Below are positions 1 through 6,156 of a stretch of 10,021 nucleotides of DNA, in pieces. Under the pieces are notes generated by a model that worked only from the letters and a program-made list of their open reading frames with translations, had not been told where the DNA came from and did not search any database. The DNA lies in the NCBI GenBank assembly GCA_002314465.1, contig DCGA01000020.1, positions 1,330-11,350 on the forward strand, given 5' to 3'. This DNA is from a bacterium UBA1790. GTDB lineage: Bacteria > Bacteroidota > Bacteroidia > Bacteroidales > Muribaculaceae. Both the position numbers and the translations under genes were made by a program. Within the stretch, counting starts at the first letter, position 1. Each line of letters starts with the position of its first letter.

Positions 1-132
1 AGTTGCATTTGTAACTTCGGTTGCATTCTCAATGGGAGTTCCCAGCAAGAAGTGATTTGCACTTGTGAAGTCGTTTGCACTTGCTGTCATTGCAACAGCT
101 GCAATTGCGGAGAGGAGTAAAGTTTTCTTCAT
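1..132 (-). CDS. Secreted protein, N-terminal fragment with signal peptide
   Basis: Only the first 44 codons lie in the window; the gene runs off the left edge. The start is the ATG at 132-130. The translation begins MKKTLLLSAIAAVAMTASAN, a classical Sec signal peptide: two lysines, a hydrophobic core, then an A-S-A type signal peptidase I site near residue 19. The mature protein starts with Asn/Ala/Thr-rich sequence (NDFTSANHFLLG, then ENATEVTNAT), too little to assign a family. A good Bacteroidetes promoter lies about 75 nt upstream, so this gene probably heads its own transcript. The product is probably exported to the periplasm, outer membrane or surface. Its function cannot be told from this fragment. 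Confidence 0.8.
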   Translation of the reverse strand, partial: MKKTLLLSAIAAVAMTASANDFTSANHFLLGTPIENATEVTNAT

Positions 133-214
133 AATTAAAACTAAATTAGGGTTGTTTAATGTGTGTGATTAGTCCAGCGTGGAACCAAAAACAATTAATT
201 ATCTCTTTCGCCTA

Positions 215-246
215 CAAAATTATTACATTTTTTTTGTTTCTGCAAA
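215..246 (-). promoter_or_regulatory. Bacteroidetes-type promoter for the leftward secreted-protein gene
   Basis: Read on the minus strand, TTTG (246-243) is followed after exactly 20 nt by TAATTTTG (222-215). This matches the Bacteroidetes primary sigma consensus of a TTTG -33 box and a TAnnTTTG -7 box. Transcription would start near 208, leaving an AT-rich leader of about 75 nt before the ATG at 132. Confidence 0.7.
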
Positions 247-446
247 CTTTATTGTAAGAAAATGTGCGTTTTGTTTTAATTTTTCTTTAAAATAAGTGGT
301 TTTTTGCTCGTTTTTGCAATATTTCTTGCATAAATTCCATATCGGTGAATAAAGAATCATATAGAACCTCCCCCGTGCGGGTAATCCCTTGGCATCCCTC
401 AGCCGAAAAATATATACATTATATTAAATAGATGAAAGTTTTTCAC

Positions 447-454
447 TACCTTTG
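447..454 (+). promoter_or_regulatory. Candidate -7 box for the rightward gene cluster
   Basis: TACCTTTG fits the Bacteroidetes TAnnTTTG -7 element. Transcription would start near 460, about 23 nt before the ATG at 484. No TTTG is found at the expected -33 position (around 423-426), so this is a one-box match and may be weak or need an activator. Confidence 0.5.
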
Positions 455-483
455 CATTATTATTAGAAATATTGCAAGAAATT

Positions 484-1026
484 ATGGAAAGCAATCCCAC
501 GACATTTGAAGAGAACCTGCTTAAGGATTTATATACTTACCTCAAGATTGAAGGCGAGACCGACGACATCATGCCCGATGCCCCCGATATAGAGGAAAAG
601 TGGGTATCGGTTGCCAATGCCTATCTGCCTGACGGCGTGCGAGAGTTCCAGGACTATCCTCTCACCTCGCTGGGCTGGGTGATGTATGTGGGCATGGCAG
701 TGGCCCAGAAGTGGGACAACGACTGGGAGAACTTCTCGGTGCTTGAAGACCCGTATGCAGTGCTGCGCGATGTGCGCGGTTATGACGAGATGGACGAATA
801 TATCGCCCAGGAGGTCCTCGGCCTTGACCCTAAGCGCCAGGACGAACTCGCCAAACTTGTGGGTAATTGTGCCACCCGCACTTATAACTACCTGATGCGC
901 CACGGCATTGAGCCCGGGACTGCACAAGCTGTGCAGGCCTATATCAGTTGCCTGCATCAGTTGTACCTGATGGGCGCCTGCGTGCAGTTGCACCGCATGG
1001 GCTATCACATGACGAAGATGTCGTGA
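484..1026 (+). CDS. Conserved-looking hypothetical cytoplasmic protein, 180 aa
   Basis: I do not recognise the family. The protein is acidic in its first half and rich in Trp, Tyr and Met. It has no signal peptide or clear membrane segment; the most hydrophobic patch, around GWVMYVGMAVAQKW, is followed at once by charged residues. It appears mostly helical, with short amphipathic stretches near the C-terminus (LHQLYLMGACVQLHRMGYHM). The ATG at 484 is preferred over an in-frame TTG at 472, because ATG is commoner and leaves a normal leader after the -7 box at 447-454. Codon use resembles the genes downstream, so it looks native. It is separated from the next gene, read in the same direction, by 69 nt containing an 8-bp tandem repeat and no obvious terminator, so it may be first in the operon. 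A small regulatory or structural role is possible but unsupported. Confidence 0.75.
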   Translation: MESNPTTFEENLLKDLYTYLKIEGETDDIMPDAPDIEEKWVSVANAYLPDGVREFQDYPLTSLGWVMYVGMAVAQKWDNDWENFSVLEDPYAVLRDVRGYDEMDEYIAQEVLGLDPKRQDELAKLVGNCATRTYNYLMRHGIEPGTAQAVQAYISCLHQLYLMGACVQLHRMGYHMTKMS

Positions 1027-1034
1027 GTAATAAA

Positions 1035-1082
1035 GGGTTAAAGGGTTAAAAGGTTAATGGGTTAATAGGTTAAAAGGTTAAT
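1035..1082 (+). repeat. Six tandem 8-bp units, consensus RGGTTAAW
   Basis: Six uninterrupted 8-bp units fill 48 bp: GGGTTAAA, GGGTTAAA, AGGTTAAT, GGGTTAAT, AGGTTAAA, AGGTTAAT. Variation is confined to the first base (A or G) and the last (A or T). The array starts 9 bp after the stop of the upstream gene and ends 13 bp before the ATG of the glycosyltransferase, filling most of the gap. It may be a slippage-prone microsatellite in the leader of the glycosyltransferase gene. Confidence 0.9.
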
Positions 1083-1095
1083 TTATAGGTATAAG

Positions 1096-2025
1096 ATGAA
1101 AAAGATAACGATACTGGTGCCTTGCTACAACGAGGAGAAATCGCTGCCCATGCTCCACGAGCGTCTTGCCGCCATGATGGACGGTATGCCGCAGTATGAG
1201 TGGGAGGTTCTGCTCGTGAACGACGGCAGCCGTGACGCCACCATGGAGGTGGCACGCTCGCTTCGCGCCGCCGACGACAGGGTGTGCTACATAGACCTGT
1301 CGCGCAACTTCGGTAAGGAACGCGCCATGCTTGCGGGTTTTGATTACGCCACCGGCGACTGTATGGTGATAATGGACGCCGATCTGCAGCATCCGCCCGA
1401 GGTAATCCCCGAGATGATTAAGAACTGGGAAGAAGGTTGGGAAGACGTGTATGCCCGCCGCAACACCCGGGGCAAGGAGTCGTGGCTGCGCCGCAAGCTC
1501 ACCATGAGTTATTACCGCCTGCTTCAGAGCACCACCCGCACCGATGTGCTGCAGAATGTGGGTGACTTTCGCCTTATAGACCGCAAGTGCATCGATGCCA
1601 TAAAGCAGATGCGCGAGTGCGAGCGATATACCAAGGGCCTGTTCTCATGGATAGGATTCCGCAAGAAAGAGATAACATTTGACCAGCAAGACCGTGTTGC
1701 TGGCAAGTCGTCGTTCGGCATGTTCAAGTTGGCGAGCCTTGCCATTCAGGGCATCACCTCGTTCACCACTGCGCCTCTAAGGCTTGCAACGGTCATGGGT
1801 TTTGTGGTGTCGATAGTGGCATTGCTCTATATGGTATATGTGTTTGTAAAGACTCTTATATACGGAGACCCGGTTGCGGGTTATCCCACACTCATCATCG
1901 TCATCCTCTTCATGGGTGGCGTCCAGCTCATCTCGCTGGGAATCATAGGCGAGTACCTTGCCCGCATCTTCAATGAGAGTAAGGACCGCCCTGTGTACAT
2001 CGTGAGAGATAAGGAAGGCGTTTGA
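1096..2025 (+). CDS. GtrB/DPM1-like family 2 glycosyltransferase, membrane-anchored (polyprenyl-phosphate sugar synthase)
   Basis: The 309-residue protein has a GT-A catalytic domain followed by two membrane helices, the usual size and layout of GtrB-type enzymes. These transfer glucose or another hexose from a nucleotide sugar to undecaprenyl phosphate on the cytoplasmic face. Visible motifs are VPCYNEE at the N-terminus (residues 8-14), VNDGS (41-45), the metal-binding DAD inside VIMDADLQHPPE (94-96), GDFRL (156-160), and the GKSSFG segment (203-208) next to the membrane. Hydrophobic helices lie near 229-251 and 264-286, followed by a short basic tail. The next gene starts 2 nt after the stop codon, so the two are very probably translationally coupled, and the partner looks like the GT-C enzyme that would use the lipid-linked sugar. 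Whether the sugar is glucose, mannose or another cannot be told from the sequence. No GtrA-type flippase gene is adjacent. Confidence 0.9.
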   Translation: MKKITILVPCYNEEKSLPMLHERLAAMMDGMPQYEWEVLLVNDGSRDATMEVARSLRAADDRVCYIDLSRNFGKERAMLAGFDYATGDCMVIMDADLQHPPEVIPEMIKNWEEGWEDVYARRNTRGKESWLRRKLTMSYYRLLQSTTRTDVLQNVGDFRLIDRKCIDAIKQMRECERYTKGLFSWIGFRKKEITFDQQDRVAGKSSFGMFKLASLAIQGITSFTTAPLRLATVMGFVVSIVALLYMVYVFVKTLIYGDPVAGYPTLIIVILFMGGVQLISLGIIGEYLARIFNESKDRPVYIVRDKEGV

Positions 2026-2027
2026 TA

Positions 2028-3710
2028 ATGAATAGCGTGGCAAGAGACAAATGGTACTGGTTGACACTGCTCGTGGGGGCGGTGGTGTTCTACGTGCTCA
2101 ATGTGTTCACGCCCATGATAGGCGACGACATCTTGTTCACGCTTGTGCCCGGCAATGAAAGCCAGCCGTGCAACACGCTGGACCAGTACATCGCGTCGAT
2201 GCCATACTTCTACTGTGACAATAACGGCCGCATTGCCGACATGGTGGTGCGCTTCATATGCTCGCTGCTGGGCAAGGGCGTGTTCAACGTGCTCAATACC
2301 CTTGTGTTTGTGGCGTTCATGCATGTGCTGTCAAAGCATATCGACGACAGTAACCGCCGCGTGTGGCACCTGTGTGCCGCCATGCTTTATATGCTTGTGC
2401 TCATGCCCGTGGCAGGACAGACCATGCTGTGGATTGCCGGTACGGTGAACTACCTGTGGTCGAGTACCGCAACACTTGCCTTGCTGCTTGTGTACCGGCG
2501 CGAATGCATCGCGGTGCCGGCGGCAGTACTGTGCTTGTTACTTATCGGTGCCTTTGTGGCGGGCGGCATGAATGAGAGCATCTCGTCGGCTACGCTTGCC
2601 GGCCTGGTGTGCTACAGTGTGTTCAACCGCAAGTCGGTGACATGGCGTCACATGGCCATCCTGCTTGCCTACTTCGTTGGATTCATGGTCATCGTACTCT
2701 CGCCGGCGGCATGGAACCGCCTTGAAACCGGCAACTCGGTGAACGTGAATATGGGCTTGATGGCGATGCTCCTGCAGCGTTCGCTCAACCTTGTTACCAA
2801 GACCGGGCACTTTGTTACACCGTTCCTGGGCTTGTGTGCCCTTGCGGTGATGTGCCGCGTGAAGGGCATCAAGGAAACATCGGGCGAGATGATAAACTGG
2901 TGTCTTATGGGCGCTGTGATATCGGTATTTGTCTTCGGCGTTTACTCCAAGCGTGCCTATACCTGGTACTCGGTTATGGGCCTTGTGGTAGCGCTCAAGG
3001 CGCTTGCTCCGTTCATAGATGGGCACCGCAAAGTGGCTGTGGCATTGTGCACGGTGTGTGCGCTGGGCTGCATCGGAGCCTCGGCACATGCAGTGAGGAC
3101 TACACACGCCTACAGGGTGTACAGCGACAGCGTGATGAGCGCAATCAAGGCGTCGCCCGACGGAGTGATTCTTGCACCCAAGGCGATGACCGAGAGCCGA
3201 TATGTGCATCCCATGAGTTTCTCCAATGAGCGTTACACCGCTTACAACCGTTTCCTGGGATACTACTTAGGCAAGCCCAATGTGCAGTTCCTACCCGACT
3301 CGGTTTACTCGCGCTACCGTGGCGAGCAACCCTTCATGCAGGGGGCGAGTGTGATAAATGACATTGAGAGCAGTGATAGTAGCATAGTGGCGGCTCTATA
3401 TGCGATGGGCGATGCGGGTTTCTATGTTGCTCCCGTTACGGGCGCCGACTACACCGCGGGCCGTCCCGTGAAAATGTATTATAGCGACATCGACTCTTAT
3501 CTTGGCAAGGAACGCGCCGATAAACGACGCATGTGGGGCGTGATGAAGGACTACACCGTGTATAATTCCTATGCCCTGGAACGCGACGGCAAGCGATACA
3601 TCATCTTGCCGGCACTGAGCGACAGCATAGTTGCCCTTGAGGTGCCTGTGACTGTGGGAGGCGAGAAGCGAACAATAAAACTGACAAGAAAAACACAAGA
3701 CAATGGCTGA
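2028..3710 (+). CDS. DUF6056-like multi-pass membrane protein, probable GT-C glycosyltransferase
   Basis: A 560-residue integral membrane protein with about ten hydrophobic segments in its first 350 residues (for example 10-29, 84-101, 162-180, 207-225, 289-305, 312-352) and a soluble C-terminal part of about 205 residues. An aspartate pair (GDD, 32-34) follows the first helix, where GT-C enzymes place their catalytic acid. [10 protein letters not shown] (135-144) and GGMNES (179-184) resemble signatures I associate with DUF6056 proteins. I infer that it transfers a sugar from the polyprenyl-phosphate donor made by the preceding GtrB-like enzyme to a glycan outside the inner membrane. The acceptor is unknown. 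The ATG at 2028 is chosen over an in-frame TTG at 2022 that would overlap the upstream stop. Its last 8 nt overlap the start of ruvC. The family assignment is from memory of motifs, not from a search. Confidence 0.75.
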   Translation: MNSVARDKWYWLTLLVGAVVFYVLNVFTPMIGDDILFTLVPGNESQPCNTLDQYIASMPYFYCDNNGRIADMVVRFICSLLGKGVFNVLNTLVFVAFMHVLSKHIDDSNRRVWHLCAAMLYMLVLMPVAGQTMLWIAGTVNYLWSSTATLALLLVYRRECIAVPAAVLCLLLIGAFVAGGMNESISSATLAGLVCYSVFNRKSVTWRHMAILLAYFVGFMVIVLSPAAWNRLETGNSVNVNMGLMAMLLQRSLNLVTKTGHFVTPFLGLCALAVMCRVKGIKETSGEMINWCLMGAVISVFVFGVYSKRAYTWYSVMGLVVALKALAPFIDGHRKVAVALCTVCALGCIGASAHAVRTTHAYRVYSDSVMSAIKASPDGVILAPKAMTESRYVHPMSFSNERYTAYNRFLGYYLGKPNVQFLPDSVYSRYRGEQPFMQGASVINDIESSDSSIVAALYAMGDAGFYVAPVTGADYTAGRPVKMYYSDIDSYLGKERADKRRMWGVMKDYTVYNSYALERDGKRYIILPALSDSIVALEVPVTVGGEKRTIKLTRKTQDNG

Positions 3711-4269
3711 ACAATGGGATAAAATAATAATAGGTATTGACCCCGGAACCAACGTGATGGGTTACGGACTGCTGGGCATCAAGAAGAAAACCCCGCAGCT
3801 CATAGCCATGGGGGTGATAAAGCTCAACCGACTTGACGACCATTACCTCAGGCTCAAGCACATATACGAGCGTGTGAGCGGGGTTATCGACTCGTTCCTG
3901 CCTGATGAAATGGCAATTGAGGCGCCGTTCTTCGGTGTGAACGTGCAGTCGATGCTCAAGTTGGGCCGTGCCCAGGGAGTTGCCATGGTGGCAGCCCTAA
4001 ACCACGATGTACCTATCACCGAGTATGAGCCGCGCAAGATAAAGATGGCTATCACAGGCAACGGTGCTGCAAGCAAGGAGCAGGTGGCCTCGATGCTGCA
4101 GCGCACGTTAAAGATCGACAAGGAGGAGATGCCCGATTTCCTCGATGCCACCGATGCGCTGGCGGCGGCGCTGTGTCACTTCTATGAGAGCAGCAAACCC
4201 ATAACGAGCGGAGGTGCCAAGTCGTGGAAGTCGTTCATAGCCAAGAATCCCGACAGAGTGAAGAAATAA
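3703..4269 (+). CDS. ruvC: Crossover junction endodeoxyribonuclease RuvC
   Basis: RuvC is the dimeric resolvase that cuts Holliday junctions symmetrically, together with the RuvAB branch-migration motor, in recombination and fork repair. The 188-residue length is typical. The RNase H-like fold signatures are in order: GIDPGT with the first catalytic Asp (residue 13), AIEAPFFG with Glu73, and [13 protein letters not shown] with Asp148 and Asp151, matching the Asp/Glu/Asp/Asp set of E. coli Ruv[16 protein letters not shown] (114-128) is the conserved junction-binding segment. A short basic tail ends the protein. The start codon lies inside the end of the preceding membrane-protein gene (8-nt overlap), implying translational coupling to the glycosyltransferase genes. 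A strong hairpin follows the stop at once. Confidence 0.97.
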   Translation: MAEQWDKIIIGIDPGTNVMGYGLLGIKKKTPQLIAMGVIKLNRLDDHYLRLKHIYERVSGVIDSFLPDEMAIEAPFFGVNVQSMLKLGRAQGVAMVAALNHDVPITEYEPRKIKMAITGNGAASKEQVASMLQRTLKIDKEEMPDFLDATDALAAALCHFYESSKPITSGGAKSWKSFIAKNPDRVKK

Positions 4270-4272
4270 ACA

Positions 4273-4302
4273 ATTAACCCCAGGCCGAGGCTTGGGGTTA
4301 AT
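4273..4302. terminator. Strong hairpin between convergent genes, probable bidirectional terminator
   Basis: ATTAACCCCA (4273-4282) pairs perfectly with TGGGGTTAAT (4293-4302). Three more inner pairs (one G-U) extend the stem to about 13 bp around a CGAG loop. It sits 4 nt after the ruvC stop and 13 nt beyond the stop of the leftward phosphoethanolamine transferase gene. Read leftward, the stem is followed by T-rich sequence (TGTTTATTTCTT), a proper intrinsic terminator tail. Read rightward, the tail is poor in T (CGTGTCTTAT), so termination of ruvC may be weaker. Confidence 0.8.
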
Positions 4303-4315
4303 CGTGTCTTATCCG

Positions 4316-6061
4316 TTACTTGATCGCCGCTTTGCGCTGACGGTGGGTGTTGAATGCCGGGTTGATGAGGCATCGCGCCGGGTCGAGGTACTTGCAGTGC
4401 ACGCCGGCAAGCGCGAGGATGAGGTGGGGCATGTCGTCGGTCTGGAACGGGCGGCATGCGGCTTGTGTAATCAATTCATACATGTCGGGATGCAGCATGC
4501 GGTACTTGGGTGAGCACCATATCCACATGGGCACCTGGTACTGCGACTCGACCATTGCCTTTGAGAGGTCGTTGTGTACACGTCCCATCGTGTGGCCGTC
4601 GTCATACACGTTCTCGCCGTGGTCGCTCACGAAAACTATTACCATGTCTTTGTCGGCGAATCGGTCGAACAGGGCTCCGCAGATGGAGTCTTGATAGTAG
4701 GTGCTGTTGTCGTAGTGGGCCACTTGCTGTTTCTGCTCGTCATTAAGGTCGGTGCGCGACGCATAGTCCTTGACGGAGAAATGCACGCGGTTCTCGGGGT
4801 AGCGTGCCTCGTAGGGGATGTGCTGGCCCAAAACATGGAACAGGGTGAAATTATACTCGCTGTCACCGGGAATGGCTTGCTGCAGTTCGCCCAGCAACCC
4901 CTCGTCGTAGGTGTAACTGTGCGGTGTGTGGTAGTCAAAGAGCAGCTTGGATGTGCGTTTGTCGCGCATGAAGAACCCGCCGGTGTTGTTCCATATGTTG
5001 TGGCTTTCGCTGTCGTACTGGTTGGTGACGAACGACACGCGGTATCCGCCCAATTTCATGAGGTGGGGCAGCATGGGCGATGAAGTCCAACTTCCCTTTT
5101 GGTCCACGCTGTGCATTGAGAGCATACCTTTCATTACCTCGCTGGTCTCGGTGGTTACGGTGAGTGCATCGCCTATGACGGTGAGGTTGCCGCTCTGCAT
5201 CTCTTGCAGTTGGCGCGGCGTTGTGGGCAACTGGTAGCCGTAAATCTGGAGGTGACGCCTGATGCTACTCTCGCCGAGTAGCAGCATGATGCCCGGCGAA
5301 GTGTGGTTGCAGCTGTCGATGGCTACGCTCTGTGCTGTTGTCATGATTTCGTCGCACTGGTGGGTGGTGAGGCGGTACAGACAATAGCCCTGTGCAAGGC
5401 GTGTGGGAGCGGTCTTTATGAGACCGCCGTGTTCCATCACATCGATGTAACGCAGTTCGTAGTCGTATACGCCCGTGCTCTGCAACAGACGGGCGAGGCG
5501 CGCTTGCTTAGGCATCCATCCAGTCCACACAACAATTCCTAATGCCGCAAGCAACAGTGCCACGGTGCCGGTTGTGCGCATCGGGGTGCTTGCATGGGCC
5601 ACCTTTTCGTCAATGCGGTCTTTGTAGCGGTAAAGGCACAATGCCACGATAATACAGGTTATAAGCAGTGACACGTATTGGTGCGTGGATGACGTAAAGA
5701 CAAACGTGTCGAGGAACTGCGAGGTCTCGGTGGTGCTGCTGCCCAGCATCAGTTGGAACACGTCGTCGGCAAGCGAGAGTTTGAAGTGTGATATGAGGAA
5801 AGTCTCAATGACCACGAGCAAGGCATAGGCCGAGAGTATTACCGATGAAACGGCTGTGAGCCAGCGACCGCGCAACAGCGACAGTACAAGCATGAGCACA
5901 TACAACTCGGCAAGCGAGTCGGTAATGTCAATGGCTTGGTGCGATATCAGTTTGCATCGCACCAGTAGCACGAGCATTGCCGCCACCATGGGCCACATGG
6001 CGGTGAACGGGCGCAGCATGAACCGCGCTATTGCTTTGATTACTGGCATGATGCGAGACAT
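4316..6061 (-). CDS. EptA/CptA-type phosphoethanolamine transferase (alkaline phosphatase/sulfatase superfamily)
   Basis: This is a 581-residue inner-membrane enzyme with five hydrophobic helices (about 22-36, 49-62, 66-91, 128-145, 164-182) and a periplasmic catalytic domain from about residue 250. LLLGESSIRRHLQIYGY (261-277) carries the metal-binding Glu264 and the G-E-S...YGY signature of CptA/OpgE relatives. The segment TVTTETSEVMKGM (301-313) holds the likely nucleophile (Thr306 or Thr304). HVLGQHIPYEARYP (409-422) is the H..G.H..Y..RYP motif, VSDHGEN (478-484) supplies the metal-binding Asp480-His481, and DDGH (487-490) a further histidine. There is no C/S-x-P-x-R sulfatase motif, so a true sulfatase is unlikely. 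It probably moves phosphoethanolamine from phosphatidylethanolamine to lipid A, core sugar or another glycan; members of this group can give polymyxin resistance. The acceptor here is unknown. The gene is followed by the hairpin at 4273-4302. Confidence 0.9.
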   Translation of the reverse strand: MSRIMPVIKAIARFMLRPFTAMWPMVAAMLVLLVRCKLISHQAIDITDSLAELYVLMLVLSLLRGRWLTAVSSVILSAYALLVVIETFLISHFKLSLADDVFQLMLGSSTTETSQFLDTFVFTSSTHQYVSLLITCIIVALCLYRYKDRIDEKVAHASTPMRTTGTVALLLAALGIVVWTGWMPKQARLARLLQSTGVYDYELRYIDVMEHGGLIKTAPTRLAQGYCLYRLTTHQCDEIMTTAQSVAIDSCNHTSPGIMLLLGESSIRRHLQIYGYQLPTTPRQLQEMQSGNLTVIGDALTVTTETSEVMKGMLSMHSVDQKGSWTSSPMLPHLMKLGGYRVSFVTNQYDSESHNIWNNTGGFFMRDKRTSKLLFDYHTPHSYTYDEGLLGELQQAIPGDSEYNFTLFHVLGQHIPYEARYPENRVHFSVKDYASRTDLNDEQKQQVAHYDNSTYYQDSICGALFDRFADKDMVIVFVSDHGENVYDDGHTMGRVHNDLSKAMVESQYQVPMWIWCSPKYRMLHPDMYELITQAACRPFQTDDMPHLILALAGVHCKYLDPARCLINPAFNTHRQRKAAIK

Positions 6062-6062
6062 T

Positions 6063-6091
6063 GTGTTAAATGTGCAGCGTTAGTGTTAAAT
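6063..6091 (-). repeat. Paired direct repeat GTGTTAAAT upstream of the phosphoethanolamine transferase
   Basis: The 9-mer GTGTTAAAT occurs at 6063-6071 and again at 6083-6091, exactly 20 bp apart (about two helical turns). The nearer copy ends 1 nt before the start codon. Read leftward, the far copy overlaps TATATTTA (6094-6087), one mismatch from a TAnnTTTG -7 box, although no matching -33 box was found. It could be an operator with two half-sites, or chance in AT-rich DNA. Confidence 0.35.
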
Positions 6092-6096
6092 ATATA

Positions 6097-6134
6097 AAGG
6101 AGGCAAATGTGGCTTGCGGCGCATCTGCCTCCTT
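6097..6134 (-). terminator. Hairpin terminator after the secreted nuclease gene
   Basis: AAGGAGGCA (6097-6105) pairs perfectly with TGCCTCCTT (6126-6134); an inner ATGTG/CGCAT pairing can extend the stem. It lies 22 nt past the nuclease stop codon (6157) and upstream of the next leftward gene. The leftward tail is AT-rich (TATATATTTAA) rather than a pure T run. It probably separates the nuclease transcript from the phosphoethanolamine transferase gene. AAGGAGG looks like a Shine-Dalgarno on the plus strand, but no plus-strand gene follows. Confidence 0.65.
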
Positions 6135-6156
6135 GTTTATGTGTCTTATCAAGCGA

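Larger units (their letters stand above)
133..483. other. AT-rich divergent intergenic region
   Basis: This is 351 bases without a gene, between two divergently read genes. It holds a complete leftward promoter (215-246) and a rightward -7 box (447-454). The stretch at about 225-330 is very T-rich on the plus strand and unlike the GC-rich coding sequence on either side. A short GC-rich patch at 367-381 could pair only weakly (three base pairs with a GTGC loop). No riboswitch, tRNA or convincing small ORF was seen. A divergent pair of this kind could share a regulator, but no operator palindrome is apparent. Confidence 0.6.

Noticed and set aside
367..381. GC-rich CCCCCGTGCGGG patch as a terminator or riboswitch stem
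   Set aside because: Only about three base pairs can form around the GTGC loop, with no T run after it on either strand.
529..1008. Antisense open frame of 159 codons opposite the hypothetical protein gene
   Set aside because: His/Val-rich translation with no motif; it mirrors the codon pattern of the sense gene, which has a promoter and fits the operon.
1035..1082. CRISPR array
   Set aside because: Units are 8 bp with no spacers and no cas genes nearby.
2022..2027. TTG start two codons upstream of the DUF6056-like gene
   Set aside because: An ATG lies 6 nt downstream, directly after the preceding stop codon; TTG is the rarer start.
2538..3209. Antisense open frame of 223 codons inside the DUF6056-like gene
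   Set aside because: Very rich in His and Arg, with no recognisable domain; the sense frame encodes a coherent membrane protein.
4574..5083. Plus-strand open frame of 169 codons opposite the phosphoethanolamine transferase
   Set aside because: Val/Gly-rich shadow translation; the minus-strand frame carries the full set of catalytic motifs.
4316..6061. Arylsulfatase
   Set aside because: The C/S-x-P-x-R modification motif is missing, while the five-helix membrane domain and phosphoethanolamine transferase motifs are present.
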